From contig JBMFWD010000057.1 of the NCBI GenBank assembly GCA_049965615.1, positions 1-18,807 on the forward strand: 18,807 nucleotides of DNA. Direction: 5' to 3'. Origin of the DNA: Acidobacterium sp049965615 (GTDB lineage Bacteria > Acidobacteriota > Terriglobia > Terriglobales > Acidobacteriaceae). The notes beneath the pieces were generated by a model. That model saw nothing but the letters and a program-made list of their open reading frames with translations, did no database searches and was not told where the DNA came from. The position numbers were made by a program, and so were the translations under genes. Shown piece by piece: positions 1 through 7,794 of this stretch. Position 1 is the first letter of the stretch. The number at the start of each line of letters is the position of its first letter.

Positions 1-60
1 TTGTCTGGAAAGCCTCGGCCGACGTCATCCTCGATAAGGTCAGACGTTGTAAAGAATTAA

Positions 61-360
61 CTAGGACGGGAGACTAGGCTTTTTCTGTAGCTTGTAATTG
101 ACCGTGACCCGATCGCAGTTTGGACCCTTGCAATGCCCATCCTGATCGACGCCATCGAGCGGGCTGTCGAGCATGTAGCCATAGAGGTTCAGGCTCTGCG
201 GATCGCCGAGCTTGGCGTAGGGCACGGGTTCAACCTTGGCGGACCAGTCCGGAGACATGAACCTGGCATCGTTACTGGAGTAGTATCTGGCCCCAAAGTA
301 GTCGTTGCCTGATTCTGAGTCGCGTTCTTTGCCGGATATACCTTTTGCGATGAACAACAT
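61..360 (-). CDS. Orphan Rhs core fragment with a short truncated C-terminal tip
   Basis: The 99-residue product is almost entirely the Rhs repeat-associated core that precedes toxin tips. It reads GKERDSESGNDYFGARYYSS, then MSPDWSAKVEPVPYAKL, DPQSLNLY and a PLDGVDQDGH ending that matches the conserved NPLGGVDPDGH boundary. Only about 23 residues follow the boundary (CKGPNCDRVTVNYKLQ and on), too few for a toxin domain, so the tip is cut by the TAG at 61-63. The ATG at 360-358 lies two bases after the stop of the putative immunity gene, so translation may depend on coupling. The core part matches the tip at 851-1513 at 35 of 42 aligned residues. In known Rhs loci, such displaced tips lie downstream of an active toxin/immunity pair and can recombine into it through the shared core. 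This copy is probably a remnant. Any immunity gene of its own would lie beyond the left edge. Confidence 0.7.
   Translation of the reverse strand: MLFIAKGISGKERDSESGNDYFGARYYSSNDARFMSPDWSAKVEPVPYAKLGDPQSLNLYGYMLDSPLDGVDQDGHCKGPNCDRVTVNYKLQKKPSLPS
133..293 (-). repeat. Rhs-core direct repeat, copy A
   Basis: This block and 1388-1548 are homologous Rhs-core DNA at a constant offset of 1,255 bases. The encoded peptides agree at 35 of 42 residues from MSPDW to DGH. Homology on the upstream side stops at a GGGCC, beyond which only copy A continues as core sequence. Such blocks are the recombination arms by which Rhs tips are exchanged. Confidence 0.75.
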
Positions 361-362
361 GA

Positions 363-854
363 CTATTTGGGAACAACCCGCACTTCCAGTCGTGGAGTCG
401 TCGTGTCCTGTAGATTCGCGTACCGATCACCGCTCGCAACTATCCGTGGGATGACACTCCACGCATGCCCGCTAGCCTTCGTGGAAGCCCAAGTGATCTG
501 TTTGTCGTGGGGCGGAGCACCCATTCTGCCTGCAAATCCAACGGAAATCGTGTAGCCCTTTGCCTTCTTCGCGTCGAAGGAAGTCAGGAAGCGCAAATAG
601 TACTCGACGTTTCCGATTTTGCGCTGAATCCCCTGATATCCCCACGCAAACGACGAGTTTTCCGCTTCAAGTAGGAGTCGTACCCGTCCGGTCGCAGCAA
701 CCTGATCATGGCACGCCTTCCCGTGACATTGCTGCAGGATCAACCTGTAGGCCAGGTCCACCGGTTTTCTTTGCGCGATTTGGGCGGGAGAGCCAATGGC
801 GAGGCCCATGAGGACAGAAATAATGACGGAACAGCTCCGCACGCCGGATTTCAT
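363..854 (-). CDS. Exported protein, putative immunity protein for the adjacent Rhs/Tlde1-like tip
   Basis: The 163-residue protein starts with a clear signal peptide: MKSGVR, then a hydrophobic stretch (VIISVLMGLAIG), with likely cleavage near SPAQIA. The mature part is beta-rich, with two close cysteines (QQCHGKACHDQ, about residues 42-48) that could form a disulfide, which fits the periplasm. I recognise no named family. Its ATG overlaps the stop of the upstream Rhs tip in a four-base ATGA (851-854), the usual sign of translational coupling in effector/immunity pairs. Known Tlde1 effectors cut or modify peptidoglycan in the periplasm, so an immunity protein must be exported, as this one appears to be. 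The immunity role is inferred from position, overlap and export rather than from homology. An unrelated lipid- or wall-associated protein is the alternative. Confidence 0.65.
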   Translation of the reverse strand: MKSGVRSCSVIISVLMGLAIGSPAQIAQRKPVDLAYRLILQQCHGKACHDQVAATGRVRLLLEAENSSFAWGYQGIQRKIGNVEYYLRFLTSFDAKKAKGYTISVGFAGRMGAPPHDKQITWASTKASGHAWSVIPRIVASGDRYANLQDTTTPRLEVRVVPK

Positions 855-1513
855 CGGTCCACCTGCTCTTCATTGATTCCACTACCTGCGATCTGAAACC
901 TGGTCGACGGAGGCAATACTTCGCAGCCCTCTGATGCTGTCGGGGTGACATATTGGTTCGCGCCGTGTATCAATAGCCCATTTCGAGGTCCGACATTTGT
1001 GCCCGGCTCAGGTGTCAGCGTCATCGCGTTTTGCAAGTGGCCACCCTTGTGTGGACCTGAGCGAATCGTATAATCCTGCATTTTCCCGATCCGGTAACGA
1101 CCGACGGGCGGAGGTCCTGCGTTCGCGCCTTGAACGAACTGATTGTCCGGATTATTCACTCCACTTCCATGACCTGCATATCCTCCTTTGGGAGTGGCCA
1201 CAACTATGGAGCCTCGTTTACCGCTTGAAGACGTGACACCAATTTGAAGACTGACCTTACCGGTAGACTGCTGGTAATGCCAAAGAGGGCTAGCTATTTT
1301 ATTGTAGACCTGTGATGAAGCGGACGGAGGCGGAGTATTACGCCAGCCGTGGCCGTGTTCGTAATTGCTGAGCTTGTCCCAGAAGTCGTGCCCATCTGGA
1401 TCGACTCCCCCGAGCGGATTGTTCCGCATGTAGTCGTAGAGGTTTAGCGACTGCGGATCGTCGAGCTTGGCATAGGGCACAGGCTCGACCTTGGCGGACC
1501 AGTCCGGGCTCAT
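851..1513 (-). CDS. Rhs C-terminal tip with DUF2778/Tlde1-like L,D-transpeptidase-fold toxin domain, lacking the Rhs core
   Basis: The 220-residue ORF opens inside the Rhs core (MSPDWSAKVEPVPYAKL, DPQSLNLY) and reaches the tip boundary NPLGGVDPDGH at residues 33-42. Behind it is a domain with the DUF2778/Tlde1 pattern: GGYAGHGSGVNNPDNQ, then GPPPVGRYRIGK, LTPEPGTNVGPRNG, LLIHGANQ and TASEGCEVLP. His183 and Cys197 are the predicted catalytic pair of the L,D-transpeptidase-like fold, which in Tlde1 effectors attacks peptidoglycan stem peptides in the periplasm. In-frame codons continue upstream as ARYYSENDARF, but a TAG at 1553-1555 ends the frame, and the DNA beyond it no longer matches the core. 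The filament-forming core and the delivery N-terminus are therefore absent. I see no ribosome site at 1513. The gene is either a displaced cassette or a truncated remnant. Its reading frame and catalytic residues are intact and its neighbour is a candidate immunity gene. Confidence 0.75.
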   Translation of the reverse strand: MSPDWSAKVEPVPYAKLDDPQSLNLYDYMRNNPLGGVDPDGHDFWDKLSNYEHGHGWRNTPPPSASSQVYNKIASPLWHYQQSTGKVSLQIGVTSSSGKRGSIVVATPKGGYAGHGSGVNNPDNQFVQGANAGPPPVGRYRIGKMQDYTIRSGPHKGGHLQNAMTLTPEPGTNVGPRNGLLIHGANQYVTPTASEGCEVLPPSTRFQIAGSGINEEQVDR

Positions 1514-1548
1514 GAAGCGCGCATCATTTTCGGAGTAGTATCTGGCCC
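1388..1548 (-). repeat. Rhs-core direct repeat, copy B
   Basis: Partner of the block at 133-293. Copy B encodes ARYYSENDARFMSPDW and the rest of the core up to DGH, then joins the Tlde1-like tip. A 29-base part of it (1521-1549) recurs exactly at 12693-12721. Confidence 0.75.
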
Positions 1549-1600
1549 GGTACTAATGTTTCGCCGAGCGTCATAAGTATAGGTGCCGCATCGTAAGTTC

Positions 1601-1627
1601 ACCCAGGTCTCATGGCGAGACCTGGGT
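1601..1627 (-). terminator. Strong hairpin downstream of the prolyl oligopeptidase gene
   Basis: A perfect 11-base inverted repeat (ACCCAGGTCTC at 1601-1611, GAGACCTGGGT at 1617-1627) encloses a 5-base loop. It lies 27 bases past the stop of the prolyl oligopeptidase gene. No T-run follows on the minus strand and only a short one on the plus strand, so it may end transcription weakly, block read-through into the Rhs cassettes or protect the 3' end. Confidence 0.45.
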
Positions 1628-1653
1628 TTGCAGCTTCTGATTGGGGTTACTGG

Positions 1654-3822
1654 TTATGGGTTGGCAGGCGCTTTCCTTACGCCGATATTCCACGCTTCGA
1701 AGGCCCAGACGTCGGCATCCTGCTGGATTTCCTTGTCCGTCGGCATGTAGATGTGGCTGGTGCTGCCGGTGGTGCGGAGCAGGATGGGATTGTCGCAACC
1801 CTGCGCCTGCTGGATTTTCGCAGTGAATTTGAACTCGTGGCTGGGGACTACGCGGTCGTCATCCCACGACGTCGTAATGTAAGTGGGCGGATAGCAGGTG
1901 CCCTTGTGGATGTTCTGCAGCGGCGAGTACTTGATGAGCCACTGGAAGGCTTCCTTGTTGCTGGAGCTGCCGTATTCGGGAACCCAGAAGGAGCCGCCGG
2001 AGAAGTCCTGGTAGCGGAGCATGTCAAGCACGCCGTGGCCGATGTAGGCTGCGCCGAAGAGCTGCGGGCGCTCGGTGATCGAGGCTCCCGTGAGCAGTCC
2101 GCCGTTGGAGTAGCCCTGGATGGCGAGGTGTTTGGGCGAGGTGTAGCCCTCTTTGTAGAGATATTTGGCGGCCCATGCAAAGTCGTCAAACACGTTCTGC
2201 TTTTTGCCGAGCATGCCGGCGTGGTGCCACTTTTCGCCATAAGCGCCGCCACCTCGGAGATTGGGCACGGCGTAGACGCCGCCCAGCTCAAGCCACATCG
2301 GAATGGTGGGGCTGAAGCGCGGGGTGATGGTGATGTCAAAGCCACCGTAGCCGTACATGATGGTGGGGTGGGAGCCGTCCATCTTGATGCTCTTTTTGGC
2401 GGTGATGAACATGGGAACGGTGGTGCCGTCTTTGGACTTGTAGAAGACCTGCTTGGTGACGTACTGCGAGGGATCGAAGTCGACCTTGGGTTTGAAGGTG
2501 ACGGTGGTTTTGTTGGTGGCTATGTCGTAGTGGTAGACGGTGTTGGGGTAGAGGAACGAGGTGAAGTCGTAGTAAACCGAAGGCGAGTCATTGCGGGTGG
2601 AGATGTTGTTGACGGCACCGAGGGTGGGCAGCGGGAGGGCATGCAGGAGCTTGCCGCTGGTGCTGTAGAGGTCCAGATGACTGACGGCTATGTCCTGATA
2701 GTTGACGAGGATTTTTCCGTCGGCAAGGGATGCGCTGGCGAGCACGCCTTCGGCCTCAGGAATGACGGTGCGCCAGTGAGCAGGGTCCGGATCGTTGAAT
2801 TTTGCGGCGACGACCTTGCCGCGAGGGGCGTCAAGCGTCGTCTGGAGGTAGAGCGTGTCGCCGATGTGGCCAATAGGGGTGTAAGCGGCGTTGTTCCTGG
2901 TGTAGAGCGGCCGGACGCGGAGATTCAGATCGGGATGGCCGGGATTGCCGAGGTTGGCGTAGTAGAGCTCGTTGTTACTGATGGATTTGTTGTTGAGATA
3001 GATGAAGAGATAGTGGCCGTCTTCACTGACGGCGCCGCCGATGTTGGCCTGCGGCAGATCGGGACGCGCGTAGATTAGCTTGTCTTCCGATTGAGGTGTT
3101 CCGAGGGCGTGGTAGTAGAGCTTCTGGTCGCGGACGACCTGGCTGATTTCACTTTCACCGGAGGGCGGCTGAGGATACCGGGAGTAGAAGAAGCCTTTGC
3201 CGTCGTGGGTCCACGAGATGCCGGAGAACTTGACCCAGCGGACCACGTCGGAGGTGGGCTTGCCGGTGGCTACGTCGAGGACGTGGATGGTCTCCCAGTC
3301 AGAGCCGCCCTTCGAGAGCGCGTAGGCAAGGTATTTGCCGTCGGGCGAGGGTCGCGTGCGGGCGAGCGCGATGGAGCCGTCCGGCGAGAGCTTGTTGGGG
3401 TCGAGCAGTTCGCGGGGCTGGGCGGAGGGTGAGTCCTGCACGTAGACAACGCTCTGGTTCTGCAGGCCCGAGTTGCGGCGGAAGAACAGCATGCCGTTGT
3501 GGAGCTGGTCGGGAGTGCCTTCCTTGGCGTAGTTCCAAAGCTGGGTGAGGCGATGGTCGATCCAGCCGCGGATGGGGATCTTGGCGAGGTAGTCCTCGGT
3601 GATCTTGTTTTCCGCCTCGACCCACTGGTGAAGCTGCGGACTGGTGAGGTTGTCCATCCACTTGTAGGGCTCCGGAACCTTGGTGCCGAAGTAGTTGGTG
3701 ACCACGTTGTCCTTGTGGGCAACGGGATACTGGATGGACTGCGAGTCCGGGGCCGCAAACGCAGGCAGTGCCAGCGGAGCAAGGATCGCGAGAGCGCAGA
3801 GCGCGCGATGGATTGGCTTCAT
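1654..3822 (-). CDS. Secreted prolyl oligopeptidase (S9A family serine peptidase)
   Basis: The 722-residue protein is of normal length for S9A prolyl oligopeptidases, which cut short peptides after proline. A signal peptide (MKPIHRALCALAILAPLALPAFA) predicts export, probably to the periplasm. The N-terminal part (from about residue 30, YPVAHKDNVVTNYFG and EPYKWMDN) starts the family fold and leads into the beta-propeller. The C-terminal alpha/beta hydrolase carries the catalytic serine in GYSNGG (Ser572), the aspartate within WDDDRVVPSH (about 654-656) and the histidine in TSHIYMPT (His690). The usual GHG context of the histidine is replaced by TSH, but the residue is in place. The start is the ATG just before the signal peptide. 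A purine-rich but weak ribosome site (AAAAGAGACGA) precedes it, and an AT-rich stretch (about 3850-3900) upstream is the likely promoter region. It is probably transcribed on its own. Confidence 0.93.
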   Translation of the reverse strand: MKPIHRALCALAILAPLALPAFAAPDSQSIQYPVAHKDNVVTNYFGTKVPEPYKWMDNLTSPQLHQWVEAENKITEDYLAKIPIRGWIDHRLTQLWNYAKEGTPDQLHNGMLFFRRNSGLQNQSVVYVQDSPSAQPRELLDPNKLSPDGSIALARTRPSPDGKYLAYALSKGGSDWETIHVLDVATGKPTSDVVRWVKFSGISWTHDGKGFFYSRYPQPPSGESEISQVVRDQKLYYHALGTPQSEDKLIYARPDLPQANIGGAVSEDGHYLFIYLNNKSISNNELYYANLGNPGHPDLNLRVRPLYTRNNAAYTPIGHIGDTLYLQTTLDAPRGKVVAAKFNDPDPAHWRTVIPEAEGVLASASLADGKILVNYQDIAVSHLDLYSTSGKLLHALPLPTLGAVNNISTRNDSPSVYYDFTSFLYPNTVYHYDIATNKTTVTFKPKVDFDPSQYVTKQVFYKSKDGTTVPMFITAKKSIKMDGSHPTIMYGYGGFDITITPRFSPTIPMWLELGGVYAVPNLRGGGAYGEKWHHAGMLGKKQNVFDDFAWAAKYLYKEGYTSPKHLAIQGYSNGGLLTGASITERPQLFGAAYIGHGVLDMLRYQDFSGGSFWVPEYGSSSNKEAFQWLIKYSPLQNIHKGTCYPPTYITTSWDDDRVVPSHEFKFTAKIQQAQGCDNPILLRTTGSTSHIYMPTDKEIQQDADVWAFEAWNIGVRKAPANP

Positions 3823-3849
3823 GGAGTCGTCTCTTTTCCGGAGAGTTTC

Positions 3850-4158
3850 CTAAAACTCAAAAGGATAGAACAAATTACATAAAGATAAAACGATCCTGGC
3901 CTTTTCCCCCGCCACTCCTCTGTCTGGGGATTTTGCGAGAGTGAGCGATCTGGCTACTGGATGGCCGAGCTGAAGTTCGCTGTGCCGGTAAGAGGCGGCG
4001 TACAGGTGCCAGACGGGCTCGGCAACGTTGATGGAGCGGACGATGTCCGTCGGTGCGTCCGCAGCCTGCGGATGATCGGCAAAGAAAACCTGCCAGCGGG
4101 CGGCGGTGAGGTTGAAGTCAGCGAGAAGTTCTTCGAGTGTAGCGGCGCAGTGGGGCAT
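3850..4158 (-). pseudogene. Short DinB-like (four-helix) fragment, probably truncated
   Basis: The 102-residue ORF has a convincing first part (LEELLADFNLTAARWQVFF, then VWHLYAASYRHSELQLGHPV). It resembles the N-terminal helices of DinB-like proteins, including the histidine-bearing helix that often binds metal in that fold. After about residue 68 the sequence turns into low-complexity, non-domain-like text (SLTLAKSPDRGVAGEKAR). It ends inside the AT-rich region that probably carries the promoter of the peptidase gene. DinB-like proteins are usually around 150-180 residues, so this looks like a gene cut or frame-shifted after its first two helices. It starts 40 bases after purD with no good ribosome site. 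It could instead be a real small protein of unknown role. The family call is from memory of sequence pattern only. Confidence 0.4.
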
Positions 4159-4198
4159 GGCGGGCCTACCTGCTCAAAGAAGCTGGGGCCCGCTGGCC

Positions 4199-5476
4199 TC
4201 AGGGTTGTTGCTTCAGCGCACGATGGCCGATGTCACGGCGGAAGGTGATGCCTTCGAACTGGATCTGGTCAAGCGCCTGATAGGCCTGTTTGAGGGCTTC
4301 GGCAAGAGTGGGCGCGGCGGCGGTGACGCCGAGGACGCGGCCTCCGCTGGTAACAATTTCGCCATTCGAGAGCGAGGTGCCGGCGTGGAAGACCTCGACG
4401 CCCGGAACCTGCGCAGCCTGGTCGAGTCCGGTGATGGGGAAGCCGGTTTTGTAGCTGCCGGGGTATCCGGCGGAGGCGGCGACAACGCAGGCGGATGCGC
4501 CGGGCTTCCAGCGCAGTTCAGTGGAGCTGAGGCGGCCTTCGACGGCAGCTTCGAGGGCTTCAACGAGGTCAGAATCGAGCCGGAGGAGGATCGCCTGGGT
4601 TTCGGGATCGCCGAAGCGGGCGTTGTACTCGAGCACCATGGGGCCGCGGGCGGTCATCATCAGGCCAAGGTAGAGCACGCCGCAGAAGGGAGTGTCTTCG
4701 GCGGCCATGCCGTCGAGGGTGGGGTAGACGATGTGGTGCAGAATCCAGTCGCGCATCTGCGGATCCAACATTTCGTCAGTCGAGTAGGCTCCCATGCCGC
4801 CGGTGTTCAGGCCTGTGTCGCCTTCGCCAATGCGCTTGTGGTCCTGCGCGGGAACGAGCGCGCTGGCGTGCTTGCCGTCGCACAGGACGAGAAAGGAGAT
4901 CTCGTCGCCGGTGAGGAACTCTTCCATGACGAGCGTGGTTTCTGCCGAGCCGAGCAGCTTGCCGCTGAAGAGGCCGGTAATGGCTTCGCGGGCTTCGGCC
5001 CTGGTTTCGCAGATGAGCACGCCCTTTCCTGCCGCCAGGCCGTCTGCCTTGATGACGACCGGCAGGTGGAAGAGGTCGAGGGCGTCGAGAGCTTCTTCCT
5101 GACTGTTGCAGGCGGCAAAGTGGGCAGTGGGAATGTTGTGGCGCTGCATGAAGCGCTTGGCGAAGCTCTTGCTCGTTTCAAGCATGGCGGCGGCGCGGGT
5201 AGGCCCGAAGACGGGGATGCTGCGGCGCTGCAGCTCGTCGGCGAGGCCGAGAGAAAGCGGCAATTCGGGGCCGACAACCACGAGGTCAGGCGATTCGGCG
5301 GCGACCACCTGGAGCAGGTCGTTCAAGTTGCGCTGGTCCACCGGAACGCAGCGGGCATGCTGGGCAATGCCGCCGTTGCCGGGCGCGCAGACCACTTCCT
5401 TAACGCGGGATGAGCGGGCAATTGCCCAGCAGAGCGCGTGCTCGCGGCCTCCGGAACCGATGACCAGCACCTTCAT
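4199..5476 (-). CDS. purD: Phosphoribosylamine-glycine ligase (GAR synthetase)
   Basis: PurD joins glycine to 5-phosphoribosylamine with ATP, the second step of purine synthesis, in the cytoplasm. The 425-residue length is typical. The N-terminus MKVLVIGSGGREHAL is the family signature, followed by GPTRAAAMLETSKSFAKRFM (about 91-110), the ATP-grasp segment VIKADGLAAGKGV (about 141-153), TGGMGAYS in the middle, and the ATP/metal-binding EYNARFGDPETQ. The ATG at 5476 matches the family start and is preceded by a purine-rich AGGGGGAAG about ten bases upstream. A candidate promoter lies at 5513-5541. No other purine gene is nearby, so purD appears to stand alone here, with the DinB-like fragment and peptidase gene downstream on the same strand. 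Confidence 0.97.
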   Translation of the reverse strand: MKVLVIGSGGREHALCWAIARSSRVKEVVCAPGNGGIAQHARCVPVDQRNLNDLLQVVAAESPDLVVVGPELPLSLGLADELQRRSIPVFGPTRAAAMLETSKSFAKRFMQRHNIPTAHFAACNSQEEALDALDLFHLPVVIKADGLAAGKGVLICETRAEAREAITGLFSGKLLGSAETTLVMEEFLTGDEISFLVLCDGKHASALVPAQDHKRIGEGDTGLNTGGMGAYSTDEMLDPQMRDWILHHIVYPTLDGMAAEDTPFCGVLYLGLMMTARGPMVLEYNARFGDPETQAILLRLDSDLVEALEAAVEGRLSSTELRWKPGASACVVAASAGYPGSYKTGFPITGLDQAAQVPGVEVFHAGTSLSNGEIVTSGGRVLGVTAAAPTLAEALKQAYQALDQIQFEGITFRRDIGHRALKQQP

Positions 5477-5512
5477 GTGGATACTTCCCCCTGATTCTTC
5501 CTATCTTAGGTG

Positions 5513-5541
5513 AGCGTATCGCAGCCGGGGGCGCACGCCAA
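5513..5541 (-). promoter_or_regulatory. Candidate sigma-70-type promoter for purD
   Basis: On the minus strand, TTGGCG (5536-5541) and TACGCT (5513-5518) are separated by 17 bases and sit about 40 bases before the purD start. The -10 match is only partial. The rest of the purD/hydrolase spacer (5477-5713) holds nothing I recognise: no purine riboswitch core and no gene, only a small GC hairpin near 5563-5580. Confidence 0.3.
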
Positions 5542-5713
5542 CTCATAGGCGCTTACAGCACAGGCGGTCGGGCGCTTTGCGCGCCATTCCATTCCTGGCG
5601 GGTTAAGAAGGTTGGCTTACATGTCTTCGATTTTGGTTAAGGCCCACCTGTGATTGTGGTTTGCGTGCGACCACGCCATGGACGCTGCACTCGTGATCGC
5701 AACCGGTGCAATG

Positions 5714-7732
5714 TCATTCCGCAGCCAGCGCCCACTCCGCCTTGCCCCGCGCCATCATCGCCGCCTTGTCCCCCGGCAGAATCCACCGTTCCACAATCAA
5801 CTTATCGAGCGCCTTCCCATAGAGATTCAAATACTCCGCCTCACTCGAATACCGCTCCGCAATCGACAACCGCGGATCGCCCGTCCGCAACCGCTCCGCC
5901 TTCGTCTTCGGAAAAGGAATATACGATCCCTCAAATGGAACCCGCTGCCCCGGCGCGCCTATCGAAGGGTCACGCAGATTCCAACCCGTATACGTCGCCA
6001 GCGGAACCGTAATCTCCGGCAGCCGCACCCCATCCATCTCGTTCCCATCCGCATTCACCGCCGGCACCAGCGCCGGAAACGGCTGACCCACCTTCGGCGG
6101 CTGCCAGCTTAAAATCCCCGTCTGCCGCCAGTGCGGACCAAAGTCCACATGCCAGCCCCGGTTCGCTTCCGTCGGCACGTGAATCCCCGGAATCTTCGGA
6201 AACTTCCACTGCGCCAGCGGCACCAGCGTACCGTTATCAATTCGCGGATAGCTGCTCGGCGGCGGCAACTCCCCGCTCCGCACCCACGCGTCCATATTCG
6301 TAATCATCGCCCGCCAGAAATACTGCACCGGCAACGGAGACATCGGCTGCTGCCCCATCAAATCCGCCTTGCCCTTCTCCGGCGGAAACGGCCCCGAGAA
6401 ATGCTGCAAACCCGTAAAGTGATACACCCGCACGTCCGGTCCAATCGGCATGTCCCGCTTGCCATCCGCCGAAATCGTAATCAGCCCCGCCGCGCGCCCC
6501 CAGTACTCATACGACGTGCAAGACAAAAACACCTTCGGCATCACATGCTCGGCCTTCACCGTATCCATCAGCCCCGCACGCTGCCCCGTCACCGGATCCA
6601 CCTCCGGCTCATCGGTAAAGGGGAAAATATCAATCGGAAAATCGACGGACGAGGTCGGCTCCGCATCCCGCGAGGGCTGCGCAAACCGGTAATGAAAGCT
6701 GCCCCGCCCGGCTCCGGCCACATGCGCCAGCACGCCGTCCAGCGCCATCCGCCCCTGCTCATCCGCGTTGAAACCCTCGTATAGAAAATCCCGAAGATAC
6801 CGCCCATTCTGCGAAATCCCCTCCCCATAAACCCGCTTCACCGGCGTCAGCGCATGCGGATCATGCTTCGCCCACGAAGCAAAATCCCGAATCGAAGCAA
6901 ACCCCAGCCCCGCCACCACCGGGTCCTGCACCGCGTACACGTACTCGTAAATCTTGCCCTTCTCAAAGCCCGTCTTCAGATAAATATGCCGGCTGGCCGG
7001 CACCACCTTCCCATCCACCAGCTTCGCAAACTCCCAGTCCTTGCGCGGAATCACCGTCTTCCGCCCATGCCGCGTATCCCGCACCGTCAACACATTGCGC
7101 GGGTCCTGCGGATCGCTCACCGGATACTCCGTCCCGCCAATCGTCCCGATAATGTCATGCCCCAGCGGAATCACCTTGTGTGGACGCGAAAGCATCAGAT
7201 CCCCGCGCAGCAGCCCATGAATCGTCTTCCCATGATCCTTCGCAATCGGCGCATAAAGCCGCAAACCATCCGGGCCCGGCGCATCCCACTGCCATCCCAC
7301 AACAGCCACCGTAAACCCGCGCCGCAGCAGCCACGCATCGCCCACTTTGGACAAATCCGCCGTCCCACCATCCACAATCTGCACAATCACCTGGTGACCG
7401 CGATTCGGCACCTCCAACAGCATCGACCCATTGCCCTTCGCCGCGTCCACCGGACGAATCGCCACAAAGTCCGCCGAGAACGTCACCTGCCCGTCCTTCC
7501 GGTTCACCGCATTCTTCAAATCCACAATGCGACGGTTGTAACGATTGTCCACCGCCACAGCAAAGTACACTTTGCCCGTGATGCGCTCATAAGCCCCGGC
7601 CTTGCCAAATGCCTTGCCGCCCATCACCAGCTTGCGAGTGGCCACCTCCACCCGCACCACGCGCGCCAGCGCCACCGGCGCAGCCACCGTCCACACCGCT
7701 ACAAAACAAGCAAACCACCGCAGGACTTTCAT
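5714..7732 (-). CDS. Secreted alpha/beta-hydrolase-domain protein (PF20091/Abhydrolase_10 type)
   Basis: With the start at 7732 the product is 672 residues and begins with a signal peptide (MKVLRWFACFVAVWTVAAPVALA), so it is probably periplasmic or secreted. The open frame runs 51 codons further upstream, but that extension is not signal-like and overlaps the previous gene, so I reject it. The sequence fits the large alpha/beta hydrolase family now called Abhydrolase_10. Visible motifs are LLEVPNRGHQ (about 105-114), the probable nucleophile elbow GISQNGRYLRDFLYEGFN with Ser307, and the conserved C-terminal LPEITVPLATYTGWNLR. Substrates in this family are poorly known; an esterase-like activity on secreted substrates is a reasonable guess. 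It starts 62 bases after the MerR/TPR gene on the same strand and may be co-transcribed with it. There is no obvious ribosome site before 7732. Confidence 0.8.
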   Translation of the reverse strand: MKVLRWFACFVAVWTVAAPVALARVVRVEVATRKLVMGGKAFGKAGAYERITGKVYFAVAVDNRYNRRIVDLKNAVNRKDGQVTFSADFVAIRPVDAAKGNGSMLLEVPNRGHQVIVQIVDGGTADLSKVGDAWLLRRGFTVAVVGWQWDAPGPDGLRLYAPIAKDHGKTIHGLLRGDLMLSRPHKVIPLGHDIIGTIGGTEYPVSDPQDPRNVLTVRDTRHGRKTVIPRKDWEFAKLVDGKVVPASRHIYLKTGFEKGKIYEYVYAVQDPVVAGLGFASIRDFASWAKHDPHALTPVKRVYGEGISQNGRYLRDFLYEGFNADEQGRMALDGVLAHVAGAGRGSFHYRFAQPSRDAEPTSSVDFPIDIFPFTDEPEVDPVTGQRAGLMDTVKAEHVMPKVFLSCTSYEYWGRAAGLITISADGKRDMPIGPDVRVYHFTGLQHFSGPFPPEKGKADLMGQQPMSPLPVQYFWRAMITNMDAWVRSGELPPPSSYPRIDNGTLVPLAQWKFPKIPGIHVPTEANRGWHVDFGPHWRQTGILSWQPPKVGQPFPALVPAVNADGNEMDGVRLPEITVPLATYTGWNLRDPSIGAPGQRVPFEGSYIPFPKTKAERLRTGDPRLSIAERYSSEAEYLNLYGKALDKLIVERWILPGDKAAMMARGKAEWALAAE

Positions 7733-7794
7733 CGCGGCAGAATAGCAGCGCAGAGCAGTAAACTTGCAGGAATTTTTTTTGGGGGCAACCCCGT

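Noticed and set aside
7782..7793. Small GGGG-CAA-CCCC hairpin next to a run of eight T
   Set aside because: On the plus strand the T-run precedes the hairpin, and on the minus strand it is an A-run, so it is not a terminator in either direction.
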